Shown here: positions 1 through 7,598 of the stretch, piece after piece
Position numbering within the stretch: the stretch's first letter is position 1
How the letters are laid out: each line of letters opens with the position of its first letter
Source: Candidatus Nitrosomarinus sp.
Lineage (GTDB): Archaea > Thermoproteota > Nitrososphaeria > Nitrososphaerales > Nitrosopumilaceae
DNA length: 31,059 nt
Reading direction: 5' to 3'
Assembly: GCA_003702465.1 (NCBI GenBank)
Contig: REGF01000001.1
Location: 1-31,059, forward strand
Position numbers and translations under genes: made by a program
The notes under the pieces: generated by a model
Databases searched by the model: none
The model's input: only the letters and a program-made list of their open reading frames with translations
Told to the model about the DNA's origin: nothing

Positions 1-775
1 CTGCTATGATTTTTTGCTTTAATGCTGTAACAAGATCTTTTTCATTTACTACTTTTCCTCTAGATGTATTTATTAGAAATGCAGTCTTTTTCATTTTTTT
101 AAAAACCTTCATGTTAAAAATTTGATTTGTTTCTGCTGTATGTGGAACATGAATTGAAATTATGTCACTTTTTGAAATTAACTTATCAAATGTTACATAT
201 TTTATTCCTAACTTTTTTTCTTCTTTTTCTGGAATTTTTTTCCTATTGTGATAAATTATTTCCATATCAAAGGCTTTTGCCCTTTTAGCAAGAGTTTTAC
301 CGATTCTTCCTAAACCCATTATGCCTAAAGTTTTTCCTTGTAAATCAAATCCTACATAATCATGTGCTCCGTAGATCTGTTTCCATTTCTCTTTTCTGAT
401 TATTCTGTCTCCTTCTGAAATCCTTCTTAAAGAATCAAGTAATAATCCAAATGCTAAATCTGCTGTTGCGTCTGTTAAAACTTCTGGAGTATATCCTACT
501 CTGATCCTCCTTTCTTTTGCAAATTCTAAATCAATGTGGTCATACCCAACACTATACGTGCTAATTACTTTGAGTTTATTTGCACATTGTATAATGTCTT
601 TATTGATTTTATCGTATGGGAAACAAATCAAGCCATCTGAATTTTTAATTTTAGATTTCAATATGTTTTGAGGAATTGGAATTTTTCCTTTATGGATCTC
701 TATTTGAAATTTCTTTTTTAATTCTTTTAACGCAAAATCGTGTAATGTTCTTGTAAGGAAAATTTTTTGTTTCAT
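1..775 (-). CDS. D-2-hydroxyacid dehydrogenase, glyoxylate reductase-like (3' end outside window)
   Basis: This gene reads from an ATG at 773-775 leftward off the window edge, giving about 258 codons without a stop. It belongs to the NAD(P)-dependent D-2-hydroxyacid dehydrogenases, which reduce 2-oxoacids such as glyoxylate or hydroxypyruvate. The N-terminal part carries SVGYDHID (about 75-82) and a TPEVLTDATADLAFGLLL stretch (about 96-113), which are typical of GyaR-like enzymes. The Rossmann glycine motif GLGRIG is at 154-159, and the substrate-binding arginine is in NTSRGKVVNE near residue 240. The catalytic Glu and His would lie beyond the edge. SerA is possible, but the motifs fit glyoxylate reductase better. 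A TATA-like element at 800-805 lies 28 nt upstream, so the mRNA is probably leaderless. Confidence 0.85.
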   Translation of the reverse strand, partial: MKQKIFLTRTLHDFALKELKKKFQIEIHKGKIPIPQNILKSKIKNSDGLICFPYDKINKDIIQCANKLKVISTYSVGYDHIDLEFAKERRIRVGYTPEVLTDATADLAFGLLLDSLRRISEGDRIIRKEKWKQIYGAHDYVGFDLQGKTLGIMGLGRIGKTLAKRAKAFDMEIIYHNRKKIPEKEEKKLGIKYVTFDKLISKSDIISIHVPHTAETNQIFNMKVFKKMKKTAFLINTSRGKVVNEKDLVTALKQKIIA

Positions 776-799
776 TCATTTTAGATTAATCTCAAACCA

Positions 800-805
800 T
801 TTATA
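800..805. promoter_or_regulatory. Shared TATA-like element for two divergent leaderless genes
   Basis: The sequence TTTATA lies in the middle of the 51-bp gap between the divergent starts at 775 and 827. Read on the minus strand it is TATAAA, about 28 nt before the dehydrogenase ATG. Read on the plus strand it is about 25 nt before the miniprotein ATG. Both distances fit the usual archaeal spacing from TATA box to transcription start if both mRNAs are leaderless. Confidence 0.55.
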
Positions 806-826
806 CGATTTCTTTGTATCTACATC

Positions 827-970
827 ATGTCTTCTAAAATTGAAGAAGAAGAATTTGCAATTTGCATAGATTGTGGAAATTTTATTGAAAAATGCGTATG
901 TGTTTGTCCGTATTGTGGAGAACGTGATAAATGTGAATGTGCTTTATTTGATGCAGCAACAGGTGGATAA
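827..970 (+). CDS. Cysteine-rich 47-aa putative zinc-binding miniprotein
   Basis: The ATG at 827 opens a 47-codon frame that ends in TAA at 968-970. The product has eight cysteines (13, 16, 23, 25, 27, 30, 36, 38). Two CxxC knuckles, CIDC (13-16) and CPYC (27-30), look like one zinc-ribbon site. The CVCVC and CEC groups could form a second site. The N-terminus is acidic (four consecutive Glu). A TATA-like element sits about 25 nt upstream, which supports leaderless expression. I do not recognise a named family. It may act as a small nucleic-acid or protein adaptor, as many archaeal zinc ribbons do, but that is only inference from the fold-like cysteine pattern. Confidence 0.72.
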   Translation: MSSKIEEEEFAICIDCGNFIEKCVCVCPYCGERDKCECALFDAATGG

Positions 971-993
971 TTGAATAACCTCTTACCATTTTG

Positions 994-1000
994 TATTTAT
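994..1000 (+). promoter_or_regulatory. TATA-like promoter of the 2-oxoacid:ferredoxin oxidoreductase operon
   Basis: TATTTAT is centred about 26 nt upstream of the ATG at 1023, which places the predicted transcription start at or next to the start codon. Confidence 0.5.
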
Positions 1001-1022
1001 TTGAAAAAGGATTTAGAAAATC

Positions 1023-2930
1023 ATGAATACTGATTTTACTTGGTTAATTGGTGGTCCTCAAGGAAGTGGAGTAGAATCTGGTGCTAATATTTTCTCCAAA
1101 GTTTGTTCTCAAATGGGCTATCAGGTATTTGGTAAAAGGGAATTTTATTCTAACATTAAAGGTGAACACAGTTACTTTACTGTAAGAATTTCCGATGAAA
1201 AAATACATTCTAACGTAAATGATGTGAATTTGATGGTCTCATTTGATGCTGAAACAATTTTCCGCCATTTTGATGAAATTTCTTCTGATGGTGGAATTAT
1301 CTATGATTCTGAATTAGAAAATATTGATACTGATAAAGTCAGAACTTTGGATAAACCTTTCAAAGATAGATTACATAAATTACTAGAATCAAAAAATAAA
1401 CCATTTACTATTGCAGGAGTTTTAGAACTAGCTAAAGAAAATGGTGTTAAAATTTTTCCAGTTTCATTCAAAAAATTACTTGAAACTCTTTCTGAAGAAG
1501 TTGAAAATCCTAGATTACGTGGTTTAGTCAGAATGTATAACGTTATTGGAGTTTCATTATCTCTTGGATTGATTAAAATGCCATCGGATTCATTGGTAAA
1601 TTCCATTGATGAAATATTTTCTAAAAAACCACAAATTGCAGAAATAAATCAACAAGCTGCAAGTTTTTCATATAATTATGCATCAAAAAATTTTGAAAAC
1701 TTTAATCACGTATTATCTGGAATAGAAAAACAATCTGATACAATTTTAGTCCAAGGTCATTTTGGATGTTCGCTGGGTAAAATGGTATGTGGTTGTAGAT
1801 TCCAATCTTATTATCCAATTACTCCAGCTTCTGATGAAAGTGTTTATCTTGAATCAAATGAAATTCTAGAAATTGAAAATGGTAGACCTGGTTCAACAAT
1901 TGTAGTACAAACAGAAGATGAAATATCTGCAATAGGAATGATGATTGGTTCTGCACTTACTGGAACTCGTTCATCTACATCTACTTCTGGTCCTGGATTT
2001 GCATTAATGACTGAAGCCCTAGGGTGGGCTGGAATCAATGAAGTTGCAGTTGTGATTACCTTATACCAAAGAAGTGGCCCTTCAACAGGTCTTCCTACTC
2101 GTCATGGTCAAGATGATTTACTATTTACAGTATTTGCTGGATGTGGTGATTTTCCAAAAATTGTTTATGCTTCTGGTGATATTGAAGAGAGTTTCTATGA
2201 TACTGGAAATTGTTTTAATTATGCAGACAAATATCAAGTTCCTGTTATTCATATGATGGATAAATTCTTGTCTAGTTCTGTTGTTACTTGTAAAAAATTC
2301 AATCCTAAGAAAATTTCAATTGATCGTGGAAAATTACTTGATAAGGTTGAAGGTGAATACAAGCGATTTGAATTAACTGATGATGGAATTTCTCCTCGTG
2401 CAAAACTTGGAATGGATAATGGAGTATTTTGGAATACTGGTGATGAATCTGATGAATATGGACATATTACAGAAGATCCGCAAGTTCGCATTAGTATGAT
2501 GGATAAAAGAATGTCTCGATTGGATTTGGCATTAGAAACTATTCCTGAAAATGAACAAGCTGTTCCATTTGAAATTCATGATTATACAATTATTTCTTGG
2601 GGTTCCACAAAGGGTCCAATTCTTGATGCACAAGCAATGTTAAAAAAAGAAGGTATCGATATTGGATTTGTTCAGATTAAATTGTTGCATCCTTTTCCTA
2701 CCGAATACGTTAAATCTTTACTAAAGGATGCTAAGGTATTGATTGACATAGAGGCAAATCATTCTGGACAATTAGGAAAGATTTTCAAACAAAATATTAC
2801 AAGAGAAATTGATTATCATATTTTGAAATATACTGGAAGAGGAATGACAAGTACTGAACTATATGATTCCTTAAAGAGGATTGTAGAAAATAAAGCATCA
2901 AAAAGGGAGATTCTTAGTCATGGCGCTTAA
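1023..2930 (+). CDS. 2-oxoacid:ferredoxin oxidoreductase, fused gamma-alpha subunit
   Basis: This 635-aa protein is the large subunit of the two-subunit archaeal enzyme that oxidatively decarboxylates 2-oxoacids (pyruvate or 2-oxoglutarate) to acyl-CoA and reduces ferredoxin; run in reverse it fixes CO2. The N-terminal gamma domain (about 8-190) starts with the GGPQGSGVESGA loop (10-21). The alpha domain follows, with YPITPASDE (264-272) and a TEDE/SAIG segment, and a C-terminal alpha domain running to about 600. The next gene, overlapping by 11 nt, is the beta subunit. No ferredoxin (delta) domain is present, so electrons must go to a separate ferredoxin. Just before YPITP the usual GNEA-type segment is replaced by HFGCSLGKMVCGC, with Cys at 249, 256 and 258. 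The substrate cannot be decided from sequence alone. Confidence 0.92.
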   Translation: MNTDFTWLIGGPQGSGVESGANIFSKVCSQMGYQVFGKREFYSNIKGEHSYFTVRISDEKIHSNVNDVNLMVSFDAETIFRHFDEISSDGGIIYDSELENIDTDKVRTLDKPFKDRLHKLLESKNKPFTIAGVLELAKENGVKIFPVSFKKLLETLSEEVENPRLRGLVRMYNVIGVSLSLGLIKMPSDSLVNSIDEIFSKKPQIAEINQQAASFSYNYASKNFENFNHVLSGIEKQSDTILVQGHFGCSLGKMVCGCRFQSYYPITPASDESVYLESNEILEIENGRPGSTIVVQTEDEISAIGMMIGSALTGTRSSTSTSGPGFALMTEALGWAGINEVAVVITLYQRSGPSTGLPTRHGQDDLLFTVFAGCGDFPKIVYASGDIEESFYDTGNCFNYADKYQVPVIHMMDKFLSSSVVTCKKFNPKKISIDRGKLLDKVEGEYKRFELTDDGISPRAKLGMDNGVFWNTGDESDEYGHITEDPQVRISMMDKRMSRLDLALETIPENEQAVPFEIHDYTIISWGSTKGPILDAQAMLKKEGIDIGFVQIKLLHPFPTEYVKSLLKDAKVLIDIEANHSGQLGKIFKQNITREIDYHILKYTGRGMTSTELYDSLKRIVENKASKREILSHGA

Positions 2931-3882
2931 ACTGGCTGATTTCAAGACTGACGTACATAATGATTGGTGTCCGGGATGTGGTGATTTTGGAATTGTCAAT
3001 GCATTACAAATGGCATTAGCAGAAATGGGAATTGAACGTGACAAAGCAACAATTTTCTCAGGAATCGGTTGTTCTGGAAAAACATCTCATTTTATCAATA
3101 CCTATGGTGTTCATACGTTACACGGTAGAGTACTAACTTTTGCTCAAGGTGGTAAACTAGCAAATCCCGACATGACTGTTGTTGCAGTCGGTGGAGATGG
3201 TGATGGATTAGGAATTGGTGCAGGTCATTTTGTTGCAGCTGGTAGACGAAATATCGATATGACTTACATCATTTTTGATAATGGTGTTTATGGATTAACA
3301 AAAGGACAAGCATCTCCAACACTCAAACTTGGTGAACAAACAAAATCCTTACCTTCTCCAAATACTAATTCTAATGTTAATCCAATCGGTTTAGCAGTAG
3401 CCAGTGGATTCACTTTTGTTGCACGTGGATATTCTTATGATGTTAGACATCTCAAAGATTTAATCATAAAAGCAGTTAAACACAAAGGTCTTTCATTTCT
3501 TGATGTATTACAACCATGTCCTACTTACAATGATGTCAATACAAGAGATTGGTATGCAGGAGTTGATTTAGCAAAAGAATCTATGGAAAGACATTCTAGA
3601 ATTTACAAACTTGAAGATACTAAATTTGATCCAACTGTAAATTATGCTGGTGAAGTTGAAGTAAACGAGAAACTATCTCAAGCTTTAGTAAAATCTCTAG
3701 AATGGGGAGATAAAATCCCAATTGGTGTCTTCTATCAAAATGAATTAGTTTCACCATTTAGTACCAGACTTACTGACAAAATTCCAAATTATCTAGAAAA
3801 TCCTCCTGCAAAACAAGTAATATCTGATGCTGGATTGCCTAATACAGATATTTCCAAAATTCTTGATTCTTTGAAGGTATAG
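2920..3882 (+). CDS. 2-oxoacid:ferredoxin oxidoreductase, beta subunit
   Basis: This 320-aa protein binds thiamine diphosphate and one [4Fe-4S] cluster and performs the decarboxylation step with the alpha-gamma chain encoded just upstream. The cluster ligands are visible as WCPGC (C17, C20), C51 in GIGCSGK and C200 in PCPTYND. The TPP/Mg motif GGDGDGLGIG is at 91-100, followed by NGVYGLTKGQ at 121-130. The length is normal for the archaeal two-subunit type. The ATG lies inside the end of the upstream gene, an 11-nt overlap that suggests translational coupling and equal subunit output. The gene ends 5 nt before the convergent hypothetical gene. Confidence 0.94.
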   Translation: MALKLADFKTDVHNDWCPGCGDFGIVNALQMALAEMGIERDKATIFSGIGCSGKTSHFINTYGVHTLHGRVLTFAQGGKLANPDMTVVAVGGDGDGLGIGAGHFVAAGRRNIDMTYIIFDNGVYGLTKGQASPTLKLGEQTKSLPSPNTNSNVNPIGLAVASGFTFVARGYSYDVRHLKDLIIKAVKHKGLSFLDVLQPCPTYNDVNTRDWYAGVDLAKESMERHSRIYKLEDTKFDPTVNYAGEVEVNEKLSQALVKSLEWGDKIPIGVFYQNELVSPFSTRLTDKIPNYLENPPAKQVISDAGLPNTDISKILDSLKV

Positions 3883-3887
3883 CCTGT

Positions 3888-4436
3888 TTATTCATCATTT
3901 TCTTTTCTAATTTCTTTCCAGACATCTCCTCTGAAAGAAAATTCTTTATCTTTTGATTTTGCCTTATCCAATCTCCATCTGATTGATTCAACATCAAATT
4001 TGTAATCTACTTCCACAATATCTTTTGGAATTTTTTTAGGATCTAAATGATGTTGAAGCAATTCTACTACGAAATCCATTTTTTCTACTGCATTGTTGAA
4101 CCATTCTCGTTCTATTACATCAACAATGAATACAATTCTCGGTTTTCCTGAAAAATTAATTATAATTTTTAATGGATTGCGAGTTCCCCTTCTACGTTTG
4201 TATTCTTTTAAAACATCTTTTACTTTTTCCCATCGTTTAAAATCAAACCATTTGAAAAATGCTTCATTAAATGCTAAAGGAATATCAATTTTTAGAAAAC
4301 TAACATAATTTTCATCATTATTTTCTATTTCTTCTTGTTCTATTGTAAATCTGGAATTTAGAAATCCATACAATACTTCTATTTCCCAAGGTGAAATTCC
4401 ATAGTAAGTTAATTTTGTTTTTAATGCTTCAGACAA
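3888..4436 (-). CDS. Conserved hypothetical protein (182 aa)
   Basis: I do not recognise this protein beyond a general resemblance to thaumarchaeal hypotheticals. It is soluble, charged and has no cysteines. It has an N-terminal helical part (SPWEIEVLYGFLNSRF), a central basic stretch KEYKRRRGTR, a hydrophobic strand pair KIIINFSGKPRIVFIVD, and a lysine-rich C-terminus. The start is TTG at 4434-4436; a nearby ATG at 4442-4444 is out of frame. A CTTTAAT element about 28 nt upstream of the TTG supports this start. It converges on the oxidoreductase beta gene with a 5-nt gap and diverges from the gene at 4523. Confidence 0.65.
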   Translation of the reverse strand: MSEALKTKLTYYGISPWEIEVLYGFLNSRFTIEQEEIENNDENYVSFLKIDIPLAFNEAFFKWFDFKRWEKVKDVLKEYKRRRGTRNPLKIIINFSGKPRIVFIVDVIEREWFNNAVEKMDFVVELLQHHLDPKKIPKDIVEVDYKFDVESIRWRLDKAKSKDKEFSFRGDVWKEIRKENDE

Positions 4437-4522
4437 TAATTCATTGTATTCAAATTTGTAATTAAAGCTTCAATTTTCCATAAATTGGCTCAAAATATTA
4501 AAATTATATAGATTAGTTTGCT

Positions 4523-4861
4523 ATGATAGTCATGAAGAAAGAGTTTGTTGTAAAAAGCATTGATTCTGCTCCTGATGGGGCACCATATGTGATACTATCT
4601 TTATCTTCATTAAAAGACCTCAAAGAAGGAAATCAAAACCCTCAGTCACCATTTGGTTCACCTAAAGTAATGGGATTTTCTAACATGAATGATATGATGA
4701 AAGATCTAAACAAAATGATGTCTGGTGCAGGTGGTGCTTTTGGAATGCAATCAGGTATTACTCAATTAAAACTTGAAATGCATGAGTACAAAGAAATGGG
4801 TCTTTCAGTTGGTGATAAAGTATTTCTTGAATTAACTAAAGAAGAAACACTTGGTGTTTAG
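4523..4861 (+). CDS. Conserved hypothetical protein with Met/Gly-rich centre (112 aa)
   Basis: I do not recognise a domain. The N-terminus (KKEFVVKSIDSAPDGAPYV) and C-terminus (QLKLEMHEYKEMGLSVGDKVFLELTKEE) read like two halves of a small beta-barrel. They are separated by a flexible insert (about 37-75) rich in Asn, Met and Gly. Two starts are possible: ATG at 4523 and ATG at 4532. The TATA-like AATTATATAG near 4502-4511 is about 25 nt from the second ATG but only 16 nt from the first, so the true product may begin with MKKEFVV and be three residues shorter. Confidence 0.65.
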   Translation: MIVMKKEFVVKSIDSAPDGAPYVILSLSSLKDLKEGNQNPQSPFGSPKVMGFSNMNDMMKDLNKMMSGAGGAFGMQSGITQLKLEMHEYKEMGLSVGDKVFLELTKEETLGV

Positions 4862-4875
4862 AAAATTTTTAATTT

Positions 4876-5430
4876 TTACCAAATAGTATTGAAAAATTTC
4901 CAACCATAAAATGCAGCTACTGTTGCAATAACAAATAACATTGGTTTCCATGCAAATACGGGTATTCCTGGAGTTGCAAGTTTTACTTTATAGTTATCAA
5001 CTACTGTTGTAATATTTTTCTTAATTTTATCGTGCCAAATATTGTAATCAATTTGATACTTTTTCAAAATTTCTTCAACTTCATAAACTACAGGTGTTCT
5101 TTGTGAAAACAAATGTTGAAGATAGTCTCTAGACACTTCAACTTCTGCATGAATTCCAATCTTTCCATCTTCTAAATCCACCATTCTAACATGCATCTCC
5201 CAAGGTTTTTTTAATTTCAGATTTAGACCACTACCAATTTGGTCAGGTTGTTTATGTTCAAATTTTACTTTTGTAAATCCTTCTTCTCTGAAAATTTTAC
5301 TTAATTCTTCAAAACTTTTTTTTACAACAATGTGGAGCTGCTCAACTCCTTCTGCACTATCTACGTGAATTTTGTGCTTTATTCCATCGATAAATGAAAC
5401 TGTTTTTGGATATTTTGTCAAATATTCCAT
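4876..5430 (-). CDS. Hypothetical tail-anchored membrane protein (184 aa)
   Basis: This protein has a soluble N-terminal region of about 160 residues with alternating strands and helices. One hydrophobic segment follows near the C-terminus (about 163-180, MLFVIATVAAFYGWKFF), and only a few residues come after it. That is the layout of a tail-anchored protein with its main domain in the cytoplasm. No catalytic motif is evident, and I cannot name the soluble domain. A TTTAAATATA element about 25 nt before the ATG fits a leaderless promoter. It lies in the 47-nt gap after the upstream cofE gene, so this gene probably has its own promoter. Confidence 0.66.
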   Translation of the reverse strand: MEYLTKYPKTVSFIDGIKHKIHVDSAEGVEQLHIVVKKSFEELSKIFREEGFTKVKFEHKQPDQIGSGLNLKLKKPWEMHVRMVDLEDGKIGIHAEVEVSRDYLQHLFSQRTPVVYEVEEILKKYQIDYNIWHDKIKKNITTVVDNYKVKLATPGIPVFAWKPMLFVIATVAAFYGWKFFNTIW

Positions 5431-5477
5431 AATTTTTCTCTTTGACTCCTATATTTAAAAAAACTACTCTGATACAC

Positions 5478-6254
5478 CTAGTTTTTTGGTGGTTTTGAAA
5501 GACCTCGTACATATACACATTGTTCTGGTGCAATTGCCATTTCTGATGAATTAATTTTTCTATCTGTAAGCTTTGCACCTGAGTTTCTTACGATTGCAAA
5601 TGGTTTTGATTCTCCTCCTTCACCCATTTTGTGATTTGCAATTGTTGCCAGATTATCTACTACTGCTTGAAATGTAACTTTTAATGGATTTCCATCTAAA
5701 TCTTTTTTAGATCTCATATCTAATACTGGTTCAATTCCTGCACAAGATATTGCAACTCCTGAAGTTCCAACTCTTGCAGGCATTAATCTACTGTCTACTA
5801 AAATTACCCCAACATGGATCAATAATTTCAAAAATATTTTTCTTCTAATTTGTTCTGCAATTAGATAAGGATCTTTAGGATATAGTATTGCTTTACCTTT
5901 TTTTGCATTTGATTTATCAATTCCTGCATTAGGTGCCATAATGTTATCTGCAGATGTAATTACAAATCCTCCAATTCCTCCAAAAATTTTATCTGATTCT
6001 CTAATGATGACTTCAGCAATTCCAGGTTTTAATTTAAATTCATCAGCAATTTTTTCTCCAAATTCTGATACTTTGATTTTTTCTAAATCTACAATTCTTC
6101 CTTGTGAATTTGATACATATTTTGTTGAAATAACTATTACATCTCCGTCCTCTAGCTTAATTTCATTTTTTTCTAAAGTACTTTCTAACTCTTGGAAAAT
6201 ATCGAATTCCTTGTTCATTCTTTCAGCTAATAGAGGAAAAACTGTTAATTGCAT
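5478..6254 (-). CDS. cofE: Coenzyme F420-0:L-glutamate ligase
   Basis: CofE adds the gamma-linked glutamate tail to coenzyme F420-0 using GTP, the last step of F420 synthesis. Family features are the KLEDGDVIVISTKYVSNSQGR segment (KYVS/QGR region), the Gly-rich FGGIGGF followed by VITSADNIMAPNAGID, the SRLMPARVGTSGVAISCAG stretch and GEGGESKPFAIV near the C-terminus. The frame is open to an ATG at 6306-6308, but I chose the ATG at 6252-6254. MQLTVFPL is where CofE proteins normally begin. The longer version would run through the promoter of the divergent gene at 6327. An AATAAAAAAG element lies about 30 nt upstream of the chosen start. The product from this start is 258 aa. Confidence 0.88.
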   Translation of the reverse strand: MQLTVFPLLAERMNKEFDIFQELESTLEKNEIKLEDGDVIVISTKYVSNSQGRIVDLEKIKVSEFGEKIADEFKLKPGIAEVIIRESDKIFGGIGGFVITSADNIMAPNAGIDKSNAKKGKAILYPKDPYLIAEQIRRKIFLKLLIHVGVILVDSRLMPARVGTSGVAISCAGIEPVLDMRSKKDLDGNPLKVTFQAVVDNLATIANHKMGEGGESKPFAIVRNSGAKLTDRKINSSEMAIAPEQCVYVRGLSKPPKN

Positions 6255-6295
6255 AGAATCTATAGATTCTTTTTCTTTTTTATTGTTCTGAAAAG

Positions 6296-6303
6296 CTTTT
6301 AAT
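6296..6303 (+). promoter_or_regulatory. TATA-like promoter of the tandem dehydratase operon
   Basis: CTTTTAAT is centred about 27 nt before the ATG at 6327. It lies inside the extended cofE frame, which is one reason for preferring the shorter cofE start. Confidence 0.45.
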
Positions 6304-6326
6304 CCCAAGACTGAACTTTTTCAATT

Positions 6327-7598
6327 ATGAATATAGTTGAAAAAATTCTCGCACGTGCTTCAGGCAAGTCCTCAGTAGCACCTGATGATGTGGTATTTGC
6401 TAATGTGGATAAAGTAATGATGCATGATGTTTCTGGTCCTGGTGTTCTAAAGGTTTTTGATAAATTGAGAAAACAAGGAATTGATGTTGATAAATTATGG
6501 GATCCTACAAAAGTTTGGGTGGCAGAAGATCATTTTGTTCCTTCTGCAGATAAATTATCTGCAGAAAATATTGTAAAATTAACTGATTTCACAAAAAATT
6601 ATGGAATTGAAAAACATTTCAAATATGGTATGGGTCAATATGGAATTTGTCATACCTTATCTCATGAACAAGCAATGGTAATGCCTGGTGATGTTTATGT
6701 CGGAGGTGATTCTCATACAAATACTACTGGTGCTTTAGGTGCATTTGCAGTTGGTTTAGGACATACTGATATTGCTTATGTTTTGTTAAACGGAAATATT
6801 TGGTTTAAAGTTCCAGAAACTTACTATTTCAAATTAAATGGAAAATTACCTGAACATGTAATGGCAAAAGATTTGATTCTAAAAATTATTGGTGAAATTG
6901 GTAATGATGGTGGAGCATATAGAACAATGCAATTTGGTGGAAGTGGAATTGATGATATGTCTGTTGAAAGTAGATTGACTTTATGTAATATGACTACTGA
7001 AGCAGGAGCTAAAAATGGAATTGTAGAACCTGATCAAAAAGTTGTAGATTACCTTTCTGCAAAAGGAGCATCAAATTTCAATTTGGTAAATGGCGATGCT
7101 GATGCAGAATATGCAAAAGTTTTTGAATTTGAAAGTTCAGAAATGGAACCAATTATTGCCAAACCTTTCTCTCCAGATAATACCTGCGTTGTAAGTGAAG
7201 CTCCATCTGTAGAATTGGATAAATCTTACATTGGTTCTTGTACTGGTGCAAAGTATGAAGATTTGGAAGCTGCAGCAAAAGTTCTCAAAGGAAGAAAAGT
7301 TAAGATAAGAACTGAAATTTTACCTGCTGCAATCTCAATTTATCAACGTGCAATGGAAAATGGATTATTGAAAATTTTCTTAGATGCTGGTGTTACTGTT
7401 GGTCCTCCTACATGTGGTGCCTGTTGTGGTGCTCATATGGGAGTATTGGCAAAAGATGAGATTTGTATTAGTACTACAAACAGAAATTTCCCTGGTAGAA
7501 TGGGGCATGTTGAATCACAAACATATCTTTCATCTCCTATGGTAGCAGCAGCTTCTGCAGTCACTGGAAAAATTACTGACCCAAGGGATTTGATATGA
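6327..7598 (+). CDS. leuC: 3-isopropylmalate dehydratase/homoaconitase-type large subunit, archaeal type
   Basis: This 423-aa member of the aconitase superfamily binds the [4Fe-4S] cluster that isomerises a hydroxyacid through dehydration and rehydration. The cluster cysteines are C305 in YIGSCTGAKYED and C363 plus C366 in PTCGACCGAHMG. The GGDSHTNTTGALGAFAVGLG motif is at roughly 130. Its length of about 420 residues, without the bacterial insertions, matches the archaeal LeuC/HacA group. It overlaps the small-subunit gene by 4 nt (ATGA), and a second, bacterial-type pair follows. The substrate could be isopropylmalate, homocitrate or citramalate; the sequence alone does not decide. The AcnX type was considered and rejected. 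Confidence 0.88.
   Translation: MNIVEKILARASGKSSVAPDDVVFANVDKVMMHDVSGPGVLKVFDKLRKQGIDVDKLWDPTKVWVAEDHFVPSADKLSAENIVKLTDFTKNYGIEKHFKYGMGQYGICHTLSHEQAMVMPGDVYVGGDSHTNTTGALGAFAVGLGHTDIAYVLLNGNIWFKVPETYYFKLNGKLPEHVMAKDLILKIIGEIGNDGGAYRTMQFGGSGIDDMSVESRLTLCNMTTEAGAKNGIVEPDQKVVDYLSAKGASNFNLVNGDADAEYAKVFEFESSEMEPIIAKPFSPDNTCVVSEAPSVELDKSYIGSCTGAKYEDLEAAAKVLKGRKVKIRTEILPAAISIYQRAMENGLLKIFLDAGVTVGPPTCGACCGAHMGVLAKDEICISTTNRNFPGRMGHVESQTYLSSPMVAAASAVTGKITDPRDLI

Noticed and set aside
2074..2256. 60-aa plus-strand frame inside the oxidoreductase alpha gene
   Set aside because: It is a shadow frame, with a hydrophobic composition caused by the main frame's codons.
5357..5578. 73-aa minus-strand frame between cofE and the tail-anchored gene
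   Set aside because: It overlaps both real genes in another frame and has no supporting promoter or domain.
6255..6308. Longer cofE start
   Set aside because: The additional 18 residues are Lys/Glu-rich and unlike CofE N-termini. They also overlap the promoter of the divergent dehydratase operon.
6327..7598. AcnX-type phosphomevalonate dehydratase
   Set aside because: The protein has the LeuC cysteine layout and HTNTTGA motif and is followed by a 163-aa LeuD, whereas AcnX has a different small subunit and motifs.
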